The notes under the pieces: generated by a model
The model's input: only the letters and a program-made list of their open reading frames with translations
Database searches by the model: none
What the model was told of the DNA's origin: nothing
Shown: positions 1-8,609 of the stretch, piece by piece
Layout of the letters: every line of letters begins with the position of its first letter
Numbering within the stretch: position 1 is the first letter of the stretch
Source of the DNA: Allohoeflea poritis
GTDB lineage: Bacteria; Pseudomonadota; Alphaproteobacteria; Rhizobiales; Rhizobiaceae
Length of the DNA stretch: 64,000 nucleotides
Direction of reading: 5' to 3'
Assembly: GCF_027889715.1 (NCBI RefSeq)
Contig: NZ_JAPJZH010000011.1
Location: 124,001-188,000, forward strand
Program-made: the position numbers and the translations under genes

Positions 1-1342
1 TGCCGTTGATCAGGTAGTTGCCGCGCAGGGATTCGAAAAGTTCCGACATGGTCTTGTCGACATCGGCTGCGTCGCGAACGTCGCGAATGAAGATCACGAA
101 CTCGTCGCCGCCGAACCGCGACAGCGTCATGCGTTCATTCGCCAGGCCGGAAAGCCGTGCCGATATGGCGCAGAGGAGCCGGTCGCCGGTCATATGGCCA
201 TTGGTGTCGTTGACATGTTTGAAATCGTCGAGATCGATCACGGCCAATGCAAACTTCTCGTCATCGCCCATATTGCGAACAGCGGTCTCGACGATCTCCG
301 AAAAATAACCGCGGTTGGACAGGCCTGTCAGGCTGTCGTAGCGGGCCATGTGGACGATTTTCTCCTCGGCCTTGATACGGGCGGTCACGTCTTCGAAAAT
401 CAGGACAACACCGTTGCCCATCCGCCGCTTGGCGCTGAATTCGAGATACAGCTCTTCCGAAAAATAGACGAGAGCGCGCGATTCTTCGCCGGCGATCAGG
501 GACTTGAGCTGACGCTCGATGATCTTTGCCCGCCCGGACGTGATGACACCCCTGCGGACCCCGTAACGCAATACGGCCATCAGGGAGTGGTTGCGCAGCG
601 AGTCCCGCTCAGGCGCAGAGAGCAGCTCCGCAGCCTTCTTGTTGGCCACGACAATGCGGCCGTCTTCATCGAGCATGAAAAGGCCGTGCGGCATGTTGTT
701 CAGCGCCGCGTTGAAGCGGTCGGCGATGATGGCGATTTCCCGGCGGCTCAGGACATTTTCATAAAGGAACTCGCGAACGCCGTTGGCCATGGCCCGCGTG
801 GTCACGATCAGCGGAATGACCATGAAACCGAGAATGGCCATGTAGATGCTGCCGGCAAACAGCAGACCGATCATGATCGGCAGGCAGGCTGCAAGCGAGA
901 TGATGTCGACATTGGTTTTCGAGCCGAAATTGCGGCCGACGACGGAAACCATGGTGCCGATCGTAACGGACAGCGCGGCGAGTTGGGCGAACGTGTCCTG
1001 CGAGACCAGGAACGCATATCCGTTCATCAGACCCAAAGTCAGCGTGACCAGGCCTGACCCGGCAATATAGCGCCATTCCCATTTACTGATGAGATCCCGG
1101 TCGGTATCGGCGAATTCCACCTTGTCGAACCATCGCATCGACATCGCGCGGATGAACCAGAGGGCAAAGATTATGCCGCCGAATGCCAGATAGACCGGAT
1201 CCTGGACCTTGAAATAAATCAGGCCGCATGTGAGCACGTGAGAAATCATGCCGGCACGAAGCGTCATCCGGTTGCCGTAAAGCGACCGGACGAACGACAG
1301 ATAGACGTCTGTCGGTATTTGCTCGTGCTGTCTACCGCCCAT
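1..1342 (-). CDS. Membrane-bound PAS-GGDEF diguanylate cyclase (3'-truncated by window edge)
   Basis: Reading the minus strand from an ATG at 1342 gives an open frame that runs off the window at base 1, at least 447 residues. The first ~190 residues hold about six hydrophobic segments. A PAS-like sensor region follows, roughly residues 205-310 (NNMPHGLFMLDEDGRIVVANKKA). A GGDEF domain follows, with the catalytic motif RFGGDEF encoded near bases 98-118. The residues ahead of the motif do not form an RxxD inhibitory site, so product inhibition through the I-site is not expected. The family makes cyclic di-GMP from two GTP at the inner membrane. Because the C-terminus lies outside the window, a trailing EAL (phosphodiesterase) domain cannot be excluded. 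It is the last gene before the lower-GC operon and is probably a separate transcription unit. Confidence 0.9.
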   Translation of the reverse strand, partial: MGGRQHEQIPTDVYLSFVRSLYGNRMTLRAGMISHVLTCGLIYFKVQDPVYLAFGGIIFALWFIRAMSMRWFDKVEFADTDRDLISKWEWRYIAGSGLVTLTLGLMNGYAFLVSQDTFAQLAALSVTIGTMVSVVGRNFGSKTNVDIISLAACLPIMIGLLFAGSIYMAILGFMVIPLIVTTRAMANGVREFLYENVLSRREIAIIADRFNAALNNMPHGLFMLDEDGRIVVANKKAAELLSAPERDSLRNHSLMAVLRYGVRRGVITSGRAKIIERQLKSLIAGEESRALVYFSEELYLEFSAKRRMGNGVVLIFEDVTARIKAEEKIVHMARYDSLTGLSNRGYFSEIVETAVRNMGDDEKFALAVIDLDDFKHVNDTNGHMTGDRLLCAISARLSGLANERMTLSRFGGDEFVIFIRDVRDAADVDKTMSELFESLRGNYLING

Positions 1343-1429
1343 AGATCACATCCTTGAAGATGCAATCAGACGTATCGGAAAAGCATTAAAGAAGGCTTGA
1401 GAAAAGGGGAGCCGGCGGGTCAGCAAAAC

Positions 1430-1445
1430 TGCATCCGACGATGCA
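1430..1445 (-). terminator. Short hairpin after the PP-loop gene, weak terminator candidate
   Basis: TGCATC-CGAC-GATGCA forms a six-pair stem 20 nt beyond the PP-loop stop codon. On the minus strand it is followed by GTTTTG, a poor U-tract. It is the only hairpin I see in the 122-nt gap before the GGDEF gene, so it may end the three-gene operon, but the evidence is thin. Confidence 0.3.
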
Positions 1446-1464
1446 TGGGACCAAATAACCCCCG

Positions 1465-2706
1465 TTATGGCCCAGTTTGGCCTTCCGGACCCCGAGAATC
1501 CGCCAGATATCGTCGGCGTCTCTTAAACTGCTTATAGGCTTTATGAAGTGTGTAGATATGCAGGGCATGTTTCCAAGCCCAGTTGATTTGATGCTTCGAA
1601 GCAGCCTTCTCGATCGCTTCGACCAGATCCGCCCGCCGGTTCCTCTGCAAAGCTGCGTCGCGCAGGCTTAACCAGTCAGATTCCGAAGATGGTCCGGAGA
1701 TATTTATCCGTCGGCGATCGGGACGGTGGCCGGCAAATACGGACGGCACATCGCGGACCTGAAAAACGTCGAGCGCAAACAGGACGAAGGTGCATTTGTC
1801 ACACCTGCCGCAACTCCCGGCTTCAGATCGATCGCATACCTGCAGATGCTGCAGCAGCACAGGTGCGTCAAGCAGCCTTTCAAATTTGGCCGCCCGGGCA
1901 ACAAGACCATGGTGCAGAATCTTCGCTCCGGACGTGCCGAAAAGAGGGTCTAGCAACGGATGCGAGCCCCAGGGGCGCAAATACGAGTTTTCGTCGCCTG
2001 AAGCAGCGATCAACTGCTCCTCGATTTCATCGCTTAGCAGGTGCCTGACGGCCGACAGCAATGCACCGTGATACTCCACCCAGCCAATCAAACGATCCGA
2101 GACGTCTCGAATATCGGTTTCGATAATTATCGGGTCGAGCCCAAACCGCTGCGACACGCCGATGGCTGTTTGCCGCAATCTTTCGGACGATGGGGAATCC
2201 GGCCTTGAGCTATTGGCACCTATGATCGTGACGATCTTTTCCAGCCGGTCGATTTCCGTCGCCAGGGAGTATGAAGAATCGATTCCTCCTGAATAGAAAA
2301 CACCGCGGCACCTGCCTGAAGGATATGAGCGGGATTCGGTGTCAGCCTGAATTGCAACGGGCCTGCTATTCGGATTCCACGAACATATCAGTTTTTGGAT
2401 TTTTTCTGCGTTTGCAAGAAGTTGAGGATCAACTGCACTCTTTACGATCAGTTCCGCACCCAGCTCGACGGCTGGCAGCAAGCCAAGGCAGAAAAGTGCA
2501 TCGCCGGATCTGCGAAGGGGCGTGCCATTACTCGAGAAACGGACGTTTTTGCGTTGCCCGTTACCGAATTTGAAGCTGACGACCGCTTGCGACGGATCCG
2601 CGACCTCATCCGAAAATGAAACCGTTAGGGGTGGTATTTTCACGCGATGGTCACCGACATTCTGCCTGATATTGGAATCCGTTTTTTTGCCGACGGCCCG
2701 GCTCAC
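1465..2706 (-). CDS. QueC-like PP-loop ATP pyrophosphatase of unknown substrate
   Basis: A protein of about 413 residues if it starts at the GTG at 2706, which overlaps the P450 stop codon as GTGA; a second in-frame GTG at 2724 is possible. The PP-loop SGGIDSS sits near residue 139, the signature of enzymes that adenylate a carboxylate or a tRNA base. Further on are a PWGSHPLLDPL block (about 245-255) and a four-cysteine cluster ending CGRCDKC (Cys about 291, 299, 302, 305), like the zinc site of QueC. This combination resembles a widespread uncharacterised PP-loop family. QueC itself is shorter and converts a carboxylate through an amide to a nitrile, so activation of a carboxyl group is the most reasonable guess. 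It is the last gene of a translationally coupled operon with a P450 and a GNAT-like protein. The substrate is unknown. Confidence 0.75.
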   Translation of the reverse strand: MSRAVGKKTDSNIRQNVGDHRVKIPPLTVSFSDEVADPSQAVVSFKFGNGQRKNVRFSSNGTPLRRSGDALFCLGLLPAVELGAELIVKSAVDPQLLANAEKIQKLICSWNPNSRPVAIQADTESRSYPSGRCRGVFYSGGIDSSYSLATEIDRLEKIVTIIGANSSRPDSPSSERLRQTAIGVSQRFGLDPIIIETDIRDVSDRLIGWVEYHGALLSAVRHLLSDEIEEQLIAASGDENSYLRPWGSHPLLDPLFGTSGAKILHHGLVARAAKFERLLDAPVLLQHLQVCDRSEAGSCGRCDKCTFVLFALDVFQVRDVPSVFAGHRPDRRRINISGPSSESDWLSLRDAALQRNRRADLVEAIEKAASKHQINWAWKHALHIYTLHKAYKQFKRRRRYLADSRGPEGQTGP

Positions 2707-3911
2707 GCGGTCCACTCGACGCACAATCGATCCAGCCCCCGTAATGAACTGTTGTCGTGCCAGCTGATACTCGACGGCTTGACCTTGAAAGATTTCCAGC
2801 GCTGCAGAAGGGTCGACAGCAGCGTCTCGGCCTCCAGGACAGCCAGATTATCCCCCAGGCAACGGTGCAGGCCAATCCCAAACGCCACATGCCTGTTGTC
2901 GCGCCGAGTCACGTCAAACCGGTCAGGGTTGGGAAAGCGGGCCGGATCCCGGTTGGCCGCACCCAACAACAACACGATCATTTCCCCTTCAGGGATCCGC
3001 ATGCCCGCCAACTCAATCGGCCTGACAGCTGTCCTGCAGATCTTTTGAACCGGACTTTGATGACGCAGCGCCTCAATCACGGCGTTTTTGACCAGCTCCG
3101 GGTGGGATTTCAGCTGCTGCCACGCATCGTAATATTCCGATAGCGACAGAAGCATGGACCCCAATAGATGCACGGTTGTTTCGTGGCCGACAAACGCAAG
3201 CATGGCAAGATTTGACGCCGCTGTCTTGCTGTCGAATGTCTCCGCCAATTCATCCAGCCCTGATTGCGCTGAAACGCGCCGCCAGGTCGGGCTTTTCACG
3301 AGATCACGGAAATACGTCATCATTTCCTCAAGGGCAGCCACATCTTCATGACTTAGGCTGTCGAGTCCGACATCGAATCCGCGCCGAATGCAGTCTGACC
3401 AATCGGATATGCGCTGCTGATCTTCTTCTGGAAAGCACAATATCCGGCTGACCACCGCGACCGGCAAGACCCTCGCAACCGAGTCGACGAATTCACATGA
3501 GCCGAAATCGCTGTCCGGGACGATCTTGCCGCAAACATCTTCAATGACCGGTTTGAGACGCTTCAAAGAGCGTCCTTTTACGGCGCGTGAAAATGCGCGC
3601 CGCAGTTCCGCGTGCTGAGGCGGGTTTGAAAACAACAGCCATTTATCGAAATCGCGCGCCAGGTCTCTGGTCTGTTCGTGAACAAAGCTGCCCGCGCCGC
3701 GCTCCGCCGGAGGCGATTGCAGGAAATCGCGGTTCATAAGGACATGACAAACGGCTTCGTAGCTGGAAACATACCAATCTCCCCATGGACTTTTCCAGAC
3801 CGGATAACGGCCCTGCAGCTTTCTGAAAACCGGATAGACATCAAATCCCGGCGGCGCTGAACCCGCTTTAAGATATTGAAAAAATTCATCTTCAGGGTGA
3901 AGATCCAGCAT
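2703..3911 (-). CDS. Cytochrome P450
   Basis: A soluble bacterial-type P450 of 402 residues, full length for the class. The heme-binding loop FGIGLHRCLG places the thiolate ligand at Cys351. The I-helix oxygen-activation motif GHETT lies near residue 240 and the K-helix ExxR (EALR) near 285. SNPPQHAELRR near residue 95 corresponds to the usual DPPEHxxLRR substrate-loop region. It starts one base after the stop codon of the GNAT-like gene and overlaps the PP-loop gene by four bases, so the three are almost certainly co-translated. No ferredoxin or ferredoxin reductase is adjacent, so electrons must come from elsewhere in the genome. Substrate unknown; the context suggests tailoring of a small molecule or an acylated amino acid. 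Confidence 0.9.
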   Translation of the reverse strand: MLDLHPEDEFFQYLKAGSAPPGFDVYPVFRKLQGRYPVWKSPWGDWYVSSYEAVCHVLMNRDFLQSPPAERGAGSFVHEQTRDLARDFDKWLLFSNPPQHAELRRAFSRAVKGRSLKRLKPVIEDVCGKIVPDSDFGSCEFVDSVARVLPVAVVSRILCFPEEDQQRISDWSDCIRRGFDVGLDSLSHEDVAALEEMMTYFRDLVKSPTWRRVSAQSGLDELAETFDSKTAASNLAMLAFVGHETTVHLLGSMLLSLSEYYDAWQQLKSHPELVKNAVIEALRHQSPVQKICRTAVRPIELAGMRIPEGEMIVLLLGAANRDPARFPNPDRFDVTRRDNRHVAFGIGLHRCLGDNLAVLEAETLLSTLLQRWKSFKVKPSSISWHDNSSLRGLDRLCVEWTA

Positions 3912-3912
3912 A

Positions 3913-4689
3913 TCAAGGCAAGTCCCGCTGCAGTCCGGCCGTAAAGTATCGCCTTAAACCTGTCCTGATATTCCGCTGGTCCAGCAAACCCAGGCACAAC
4001 AGTTCGTCGCCGAATTCGTAATTGCCGTTCCGCTTGAGAAAATACCGGACATCCGGCCTCTTCAAGTCCTTGGCCGGAATCGCATACGGCTCGGACTTAA
4101 CCGTATAATTTGAACCGCCATATACAATCAGCCCGCTATCGGAATGGTAATTTTCTTTGAAAAAGCGTTGTCCGATCGCATCTCCAAGCCGTTCATACTC
4201 CGATTGCTGGCATGCGCGCTCCCAATGAGGCCAGAAATCCCGGAAAAACAGCGGCATGAAACGGTAAGTTCGATAACCTTTTGTCGTCAGCAGCCAATAG
4301 AGTTTTGTCTCAGGCGCCTCTGAACGGATTGTCCCGGCAAATCTCATCCAGGTGATCGGCAATGCCATGTGACCCTGTGCGTTGGAATCTACCGCTGTAT
4401 CTCCGGAAAACAGGATTCTGATCGGTTGATCGTTGTGGATATGGTGCCAGACCACCGCGGTGGAAAATCCGCGCACCCTGTTGTCCTGGTCCCGAACCAG
4501 AATAACGTGGGTCTTCTCGGACAGGTCGTTCCAGAACTGCCGTCTGTTCACACAGTCATACTGCCCTTCAAAGACGGCGAGCATTTCCTCCCTGATCTGA
4601 TCCGTCAGGTCTTCCACGCGCCTGCAGGTTCCGCTCAACCTGAGCGAATCGCCATTGTGAATATGGGTATCCGAACTCTCAAAATTCAA
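3913..4689 (-). CDS. GNAT-like acyltransferase-fold protein, function unknown
   Basis: A 258-residue soluble protein starting with TTG; the start is supported by GGAG seven bases upstream, and no in-frame ATG or GTG is usable. Recognisable blocks are LFSGDTAVD (about residue 93), LLTTKGYRTYRFMPLFFRDF (about 140) and FGDELLCLGLL near the C-terminus. I recall these as the signature of a widespread, uncharacterised GNAT-like family; an acyl-CoA pyrophosphate-binding loop is not obvious, so transferase activity is an inference. It is the first gene of the P450/PP-loop operon, followed after one base by the P450. Its codon use and base composition match the other two genes and are poorer in GC than the flanks. 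It may supply or condense an acyl group in the same pathway. Confidence 0.6.
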   Translation of the reverse strand: MNFESSDTHIHNGDSLRLSGTCRRVEDLTDQIREEMLAVFEGQYDCVNRRQFWNDLSEKTHVILVRDQDNRVRGFSTAVVWHHIHNDQPIRILFSGDTAVDSNAQGHMALPITWMRFAGTIRSEAPETKLYWLLTTKGYRTYRFMPLFFRDFWPHWERACQQSEYERLGDAIGQRFFKENYHSDSGLIVYGGSNYTVKSEPYAIPAKDLKRPDVRYFLKRNGNYEFGDELLCLGLLDQRNIRTGLRRYFTAGLQRDLP

Positions 4690-4769
4690 ACAACCGCTCC
4701 AGTCACAGCTTCGGTATCCGCCGATTAATTCACGTGGCAGACACTATTTTCTGAGACTTTTTTGCACAA

Positions 4770-4796
4770 CCGCAAATTTAGATTCTCATTTTGCGG
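4770..4796 (-). promoter_or_regulatory. 27-bp dyad upstream of the P450 operon, likely operator
   Basis: Arms CCGCAAA (4770-4776) and TTTGCGG (4790-4796) are perfect. The inner bases extend the symmetry about a centre at 4783, with AGA and TCT also matching. It lies 81 bases upstream of the TTG start of the GNAT-like gene, in a 242-bp gap. It is not followed by a T-run on either strand, so a protein-binding site is more likely than a terminator. No regulator gene is adjacent, so the cognate protein is unknown. Confidence 0.45.
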
Positions 4797-4931
4797 ATTG
4801 AGCCTTGTGAACGAATGTAACGCGCACATAAGTTGCTTTGCGCAACACCGGAAGCATTGGAAAACACAGATATTCCGCCCCAGCCGGATCGTGGATCGCC
4901 TAATTGTACAATCGCTTGCCCGGTGGCCGGA

Positions 4932-7900
4932 CTATTCAGCCGCTTGCGGAATCTTGGCGTTGCCGTCCACAAACGCCTGCTTCAGGACCTCCCGCTCGGC
5001 CTCGGCCTGCCCTATGCTGGCGTCCTTGACATGCCCGTAGCCGCGGATCTTCTGCGGGTAGCTCAACAGCGCGACGCCGGCCTCCACCCGATCGCCCGAC
5101 AGCGTATCGATAACTTCGTCGAGCAGGGCTTCGTACTCGCGCAGGAGCCGCTTTTCGTTGCGCCGCTCGGCCTGGTAGGAGAACACGTCAAGCGGGGTAC
5201 CGCGCAGCCGCCGCAGCGACGCCAGCACGGAAAAAAGCCGCATCATCCAGGCGCCATATTGCCGTTTGCGCGGACGGCCTCCCTCATCGCGTCCGGTCAG
5301 CATGGGCGGCGCGAGGTGAAACTCCAGCCGGTCCCAGCTCTCGAACTGGTTCTTCAACTCGGCCAGGAAAGCGCCGTTGCTGTAGAGCCGCGCCACCTCG
5401 TACTCGTCCTTGATCGCCATAAGCTTGAACAGGTTCCGCGCCGCCGCTTCGGTCAAGGCGCCGGGCTTGCCTGTCACTTTCTCTTCGGCCTGCCTCACCC
5501 GATCAATGCGATTGCCGAACCGGCGCGCATAGCGGCGGCTCTGGTACTCGGTCAGAATTTCGGTCCGGCGCTCGACCATCTCGTCCAAAGACCGCGAGAT
5601 TTGCCGCACCGGATCGGGTTCGCGCGTCGCCGCCATCAGGTCGCGAACGGCTTCGGGCTCATGCGCCGCCCGGCGCCCCCACCGGAAGGCAGCGATGTTC
5701 ATCTCTTTCGCCTGACCGTTGAGCGCGATGGCGCGTTCCACGGCCTCCGGCGACACCGGCAGCCCGCCCCTCTGACAGGCCATGCCCAGCATGAACATGT
5801 TCGCCGCAATGGCATTGCCGAACAGGCGCGTTGCCGCTCCCGTACCGTCGAAATAAACGGTCCGGTCGTCTCCCGCCGCCTTGACGATTGCCCGTTTCAG
5901 CCGCTCGATCGGCAGCGAGAAATCGGCGTCCCTGGTGAAGTCGCCCGGCATGACCTCGGCCGTATTGGCGACAAACAGTGTTTTGCCTTCACTCACCGAC
6001 GCCAGGACCTTTTGCGATCCGGAAACCACCAGATCGCATCCAAGCACCAGATCCGCCTTACCGGCCGGTACGCGGATCGCCGCGATGTCGTCGGGACGGG
6101 CCGCTATGCGGACATGGGACAGCACCGCGCCGCCCTTCTGCGCGAGCCCCGCCATGTCGATCATGCCGCAGCCCTTGCCCTCCAGATGCGCGGCCATTCC
6201 CAGGATCGCGCCAATCGTGACGACGCCGGTGCCCCCGACACCGGTGATCACGCAGGCCCATCCGTCCGCCGGCAGGGCGACGGGCGCCTGCGGCACGCCG
6301 TCAAGCGGATCGCCGGTCAGAACGGTTCCGCCGGCCTTCCTGATCTTCGCGCCGTGTACGGTCACGAAAGACGGGCAGAACCCGTCAACGCAGGAGAAGT
6401 CCTTGTTGCAGCTCGACTGGTCGATGCGCCGCTTGCGGCCGAATTCGGTTTCCACCGGCTGAACCGAAACGCAGTTCGACTGCACGCCGCAATCGCCGCA
6501 GCCCTCGCAAACCTGTTCGTTGATGAAGACCCGCTTGTCGGGATCCGGATAGGTGCCGCGTTTGCGCCGGCGTCTTTTCTCGGCCGCGCAGGTCTGGTCA
6601 TAGAGAAGCACTGTGACGCCCTTGATTTCCCGCAACTCGCGCTGCACGGCGTCCATTTGCGAGCGATGGTGGAACGTGGCGCGTGCCGGCCACTCCATGC
6701 CGCTCGGATATTTGTCCGGCTCGTCGGAGACGATCGCGATCCGCTCCACACCTTCGGCCCGCACCTGCCGCGCGATGGCGTCGACGGTCAACCCGCCGTC
6801 CAGATGCTGTCCGCCGGTCATCGCAACGGCGTCGTTGAACAGGATCTTGTAGGTCATGTTGGCGCCGGAGGCGATCGCGAAACGCAGCGCCAGAATGCCG
6901 GAATGGTTATAGGTGCCATCGCCGAGATTCTGGAAAATGTGCTTTGTCTCGGTGAAAGGCTGCTGACCGACCCACTGGGCGCCCTCGCCGCCCATTTGCG
7001 TGAAGCCGCGCGTATCGCGGTCCATCCATATCGCCATGAAATGACAGCCAATGCCGGCCGCGGCGCTCGATCCATCGGGAACGTTGGTTGAGCTGTTGTG
7101 CGGGCAGCCCGAACAGAAATAGGGTGTGCGCACCGCGATATCGGTGATGTCGGAGAGCATGGCCTGCGCCTGCCGGATGCGCTTGACGCGGTTGTCGATT
7201 TCCTCCGAATGACCGATTGTCCGCAGAATGCGTTCGCCGACAGCAACCGAGATGTCGTTCGGATCAAGCGCGCCCTTTACCGGGAACAGCCAGCCGCCCG
7301 TCTCGTCGCGCTTGCCGACGACCATCGGCTGATGCGCGGTGCCATAGAGCTCTTCGCGCAGTTGCGCTTCGATCAGCGAGCGCTTCTCTTCGACCACGAT
7401 GACCATCTCGAGACCTTCGGCGAAGGCGCGGAAATCCTCATGACCGAGCGGCCATGGCGCGGCGATCTTCATCAGCCGGAGGCCAAGGCGGTCGGCCTGC
7501 GCTTCGTCGATGCCGAGGTCCGAAAGGCTCTGGCGCACATCCAGATAGCTCTTGCCGACGCTGATGATCCCGATCCTGGCATTGGCGCCACCGCTCCAGA
7601 CGATCCGGTTCAGCCCGTTGGCCCGGATGAAGGCGCTTACCGCATCGCGCTTGTAATCGTGAAGACGCGCCTCCTGGCCGAGCATGTCCAACTCCCCGGG
7701 GCGGATATTGAGCCCGCCGGGCGGCATGTCGAACTCCGGAAAGACAATATTCAGGCGCTCAAGGCCGGCCTCGACCGATCCGGTCGATTCAACATTGTCC
7801 TTCACGCATTTGAGCGCGGCCCAGGTACCGGCAAAACGTGACAGGGCGAAACCGTAGAGACCGTAGTCGATGATTTCCTGGACACCGGCCGGATTGAGGA

Positions 7901-8408
7901 TCGGTATCATCGTATCGACAAATGCGAACTCCGTCTGATGGGCGTTTGTCGAGGATTCCGCCGTGTGGTCGTCGCCCATGAGCGCCAGCACGCCGCCATG
8001 TTTCGAACTGCCCGCAAGGTTGGCGTGACGAAAGACATCGCCGGAACGGTCCACGCCCGGGCCCTTGCCGTACCAGACCGAGAACACGCCGTCATATTTG
8101 CCCGCGCCGTAAAGACCGGGCTGCTGCGTTCCCCAGCAGGCGGTCGCCGCCATTTCCTCATTGAGGCCGGGTTGAAAGACGATGTCATTCGATTGAAGCA
8201 GGGATCCGGCGCTGAAAAGCTGCTGATCAAGCCCGCCCAGCGGTGAGCCGCGGTAACCCGACACGAAGCCTGCCGTGTTCAGCCCGGCCCGCCGGTCCCG
8301 CTCTTTCTGCATTAGAAGCAGCCTGACAATCGCCTGCGTACCGGTCAGGAAGATCCGGTCTTTCTCCAGGTCGAACTTGTCATTGAGCGAGACATCGTGC
8401 AGCGTCAT
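4932..8408 (-). CDS. Fused indolepyruvate (2-oxoacid):ferredoxin oxidoreductase
   Basis: A single chain of 1158 residues that joins the alpha (IorA) and gamma (IorB) parts of the archaeal-type enzyme. The N-terminal pyruvate-oxidoreductase domain contains GFVSGYRGSPLGG near residue 48. A thiamine-diphosphate region with CSGCPHNSST is near 432. The cluster CEGCGDCGVQSNC with downstream cysteines (about 633-680) should bind [4Fe-4S]. The gamma domain starts near 719 with GVGGTGVVTIGA. The family oxidatively decarboxylates aryl- or branched-chain 2-oxoacids with CoA to acyl-CoA, reducing ferredoxin or another acceptor. The start has GGAGGA six bases upstream. A full-length paralogue lies at 58910. 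The next gene upstream is a TakP-like 2-oxoacid binding protein, which fits the substrate class. Confidence 0.9.
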   Translation of the reverse strand: MTLHDVSLNDKFDLEKDRIFLTGTQAIVRLLLMQKERDRRAGLNTAGFVSGYRGSPLGGLDQQLFSAGSLLQSNDIVFQPGLNEEMAATACWGTQQPGLYGAGKYDGVFSVWYGKGPGVDRSGDVFRHANLAGSSKHGGVLALMGDDHTAESSTNAHQTEFAFVDTMIPILNPAGVQEIIDYGLYGFALSRFAGTWAALKCVKDNVESTGSVEAGLERLNIVFPEFDMPPGGLNIRPGELDMLGQEARLHDYKRDAVSAFIRANGLNRIVWSGGANARIGIISVGKSYLDVRQSLSDLGIDEAQADRLGLRLMKIAAPWPLGHEDFRAFAEGLEMVIVVEEKRSLIEAQLREELYGTAHQPMVVGKRDETGGWLFPVKGALDPNDISVAVGERILRTIGHSEEIDNRVKRIRQAQAMLSDITDIAVRTPYFCSGCPHNSSTNVPDGSSAAAGIGCHFMAIWMDRDTRGFTQMGGEGAQWVGQQPFTETKHIFQNLGDGTYNHSGILALRFAIASGANMTYKILFNDAVAMTGGQHLDGGLTVDAIARQVRAEGVERIAIVSDEPDKYPSGMEWPARATFHHRSQMDAVQRELREIKGVTVLLYDQTCAAEKRRRRKRGTYPDPDKRVFINEQVCEGCGDCGVQSNCVSVQPVETEFGRKRRIDQSSCNKDFSCVDGFCPSFVTVHGAKIRKAGGTVLTGDPLDGVPQAPVALPADGWACVITGVGGTGVVTIGAILGMAAHLEGKGCGMIDMAGLAQKGGAVLSHVRIAARPDDIAAIRVPAGKADLVLGCDLVVSGSQKVLASVSEGKTLFVANTAEVMPGDFTRDADFSLPIERLKRAIVKAAGDDRTVYFDGTGAATRLFGNAIAANMFMLGMACQRGGLPVSPEAVERAIALNGQAKEMNIAAFRWGRRAAHEPEAVRDLMAATREPDPVRQISRSLDEMVERRTEILTEYQSRRYARRFGNRIDRVRQAEEKVTGKPGALTEAAARNLFKLMAIKDEYEVARLYSNGAFLAELKNQFESWDRLEFHLAPPMLTGRDEGGRPRKRQYGAWMMRLFSVLASLRRLRGTPLDVFSYQAERRNEKRLLREYEALLDEVIDTLSGDRVEAGVALLSYPQKIRGYGHVKDASIGQAEAEREVLKQAFVDGNAKIPQAAE

Positions 8409-8609
8409 CCAGTCCTCCGCGGCTCAGCCAGGAAGGCCGGCACTGTTATGCGCCCTTGCGGCGCAACACTTATTTTGGGTTTGCTTCGCACCGCGTCAAA
8501 TGAATTCGATTGTGCACTGCACATATCCGTAACCGGTTTCGATACCGCCAAAACTGGCCGAACGCACCGAAACCACGGCACATCTTTCGCACCGGCGTGA
8601 CCGGGACCG

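Noticed and set aside
4690-4931. The dyad at 4770-4796 as a rho-independent terminator
   Set aside because: No T-run follows on either strand, and the symmetric inner bases and promoter-side position fit an operator better.
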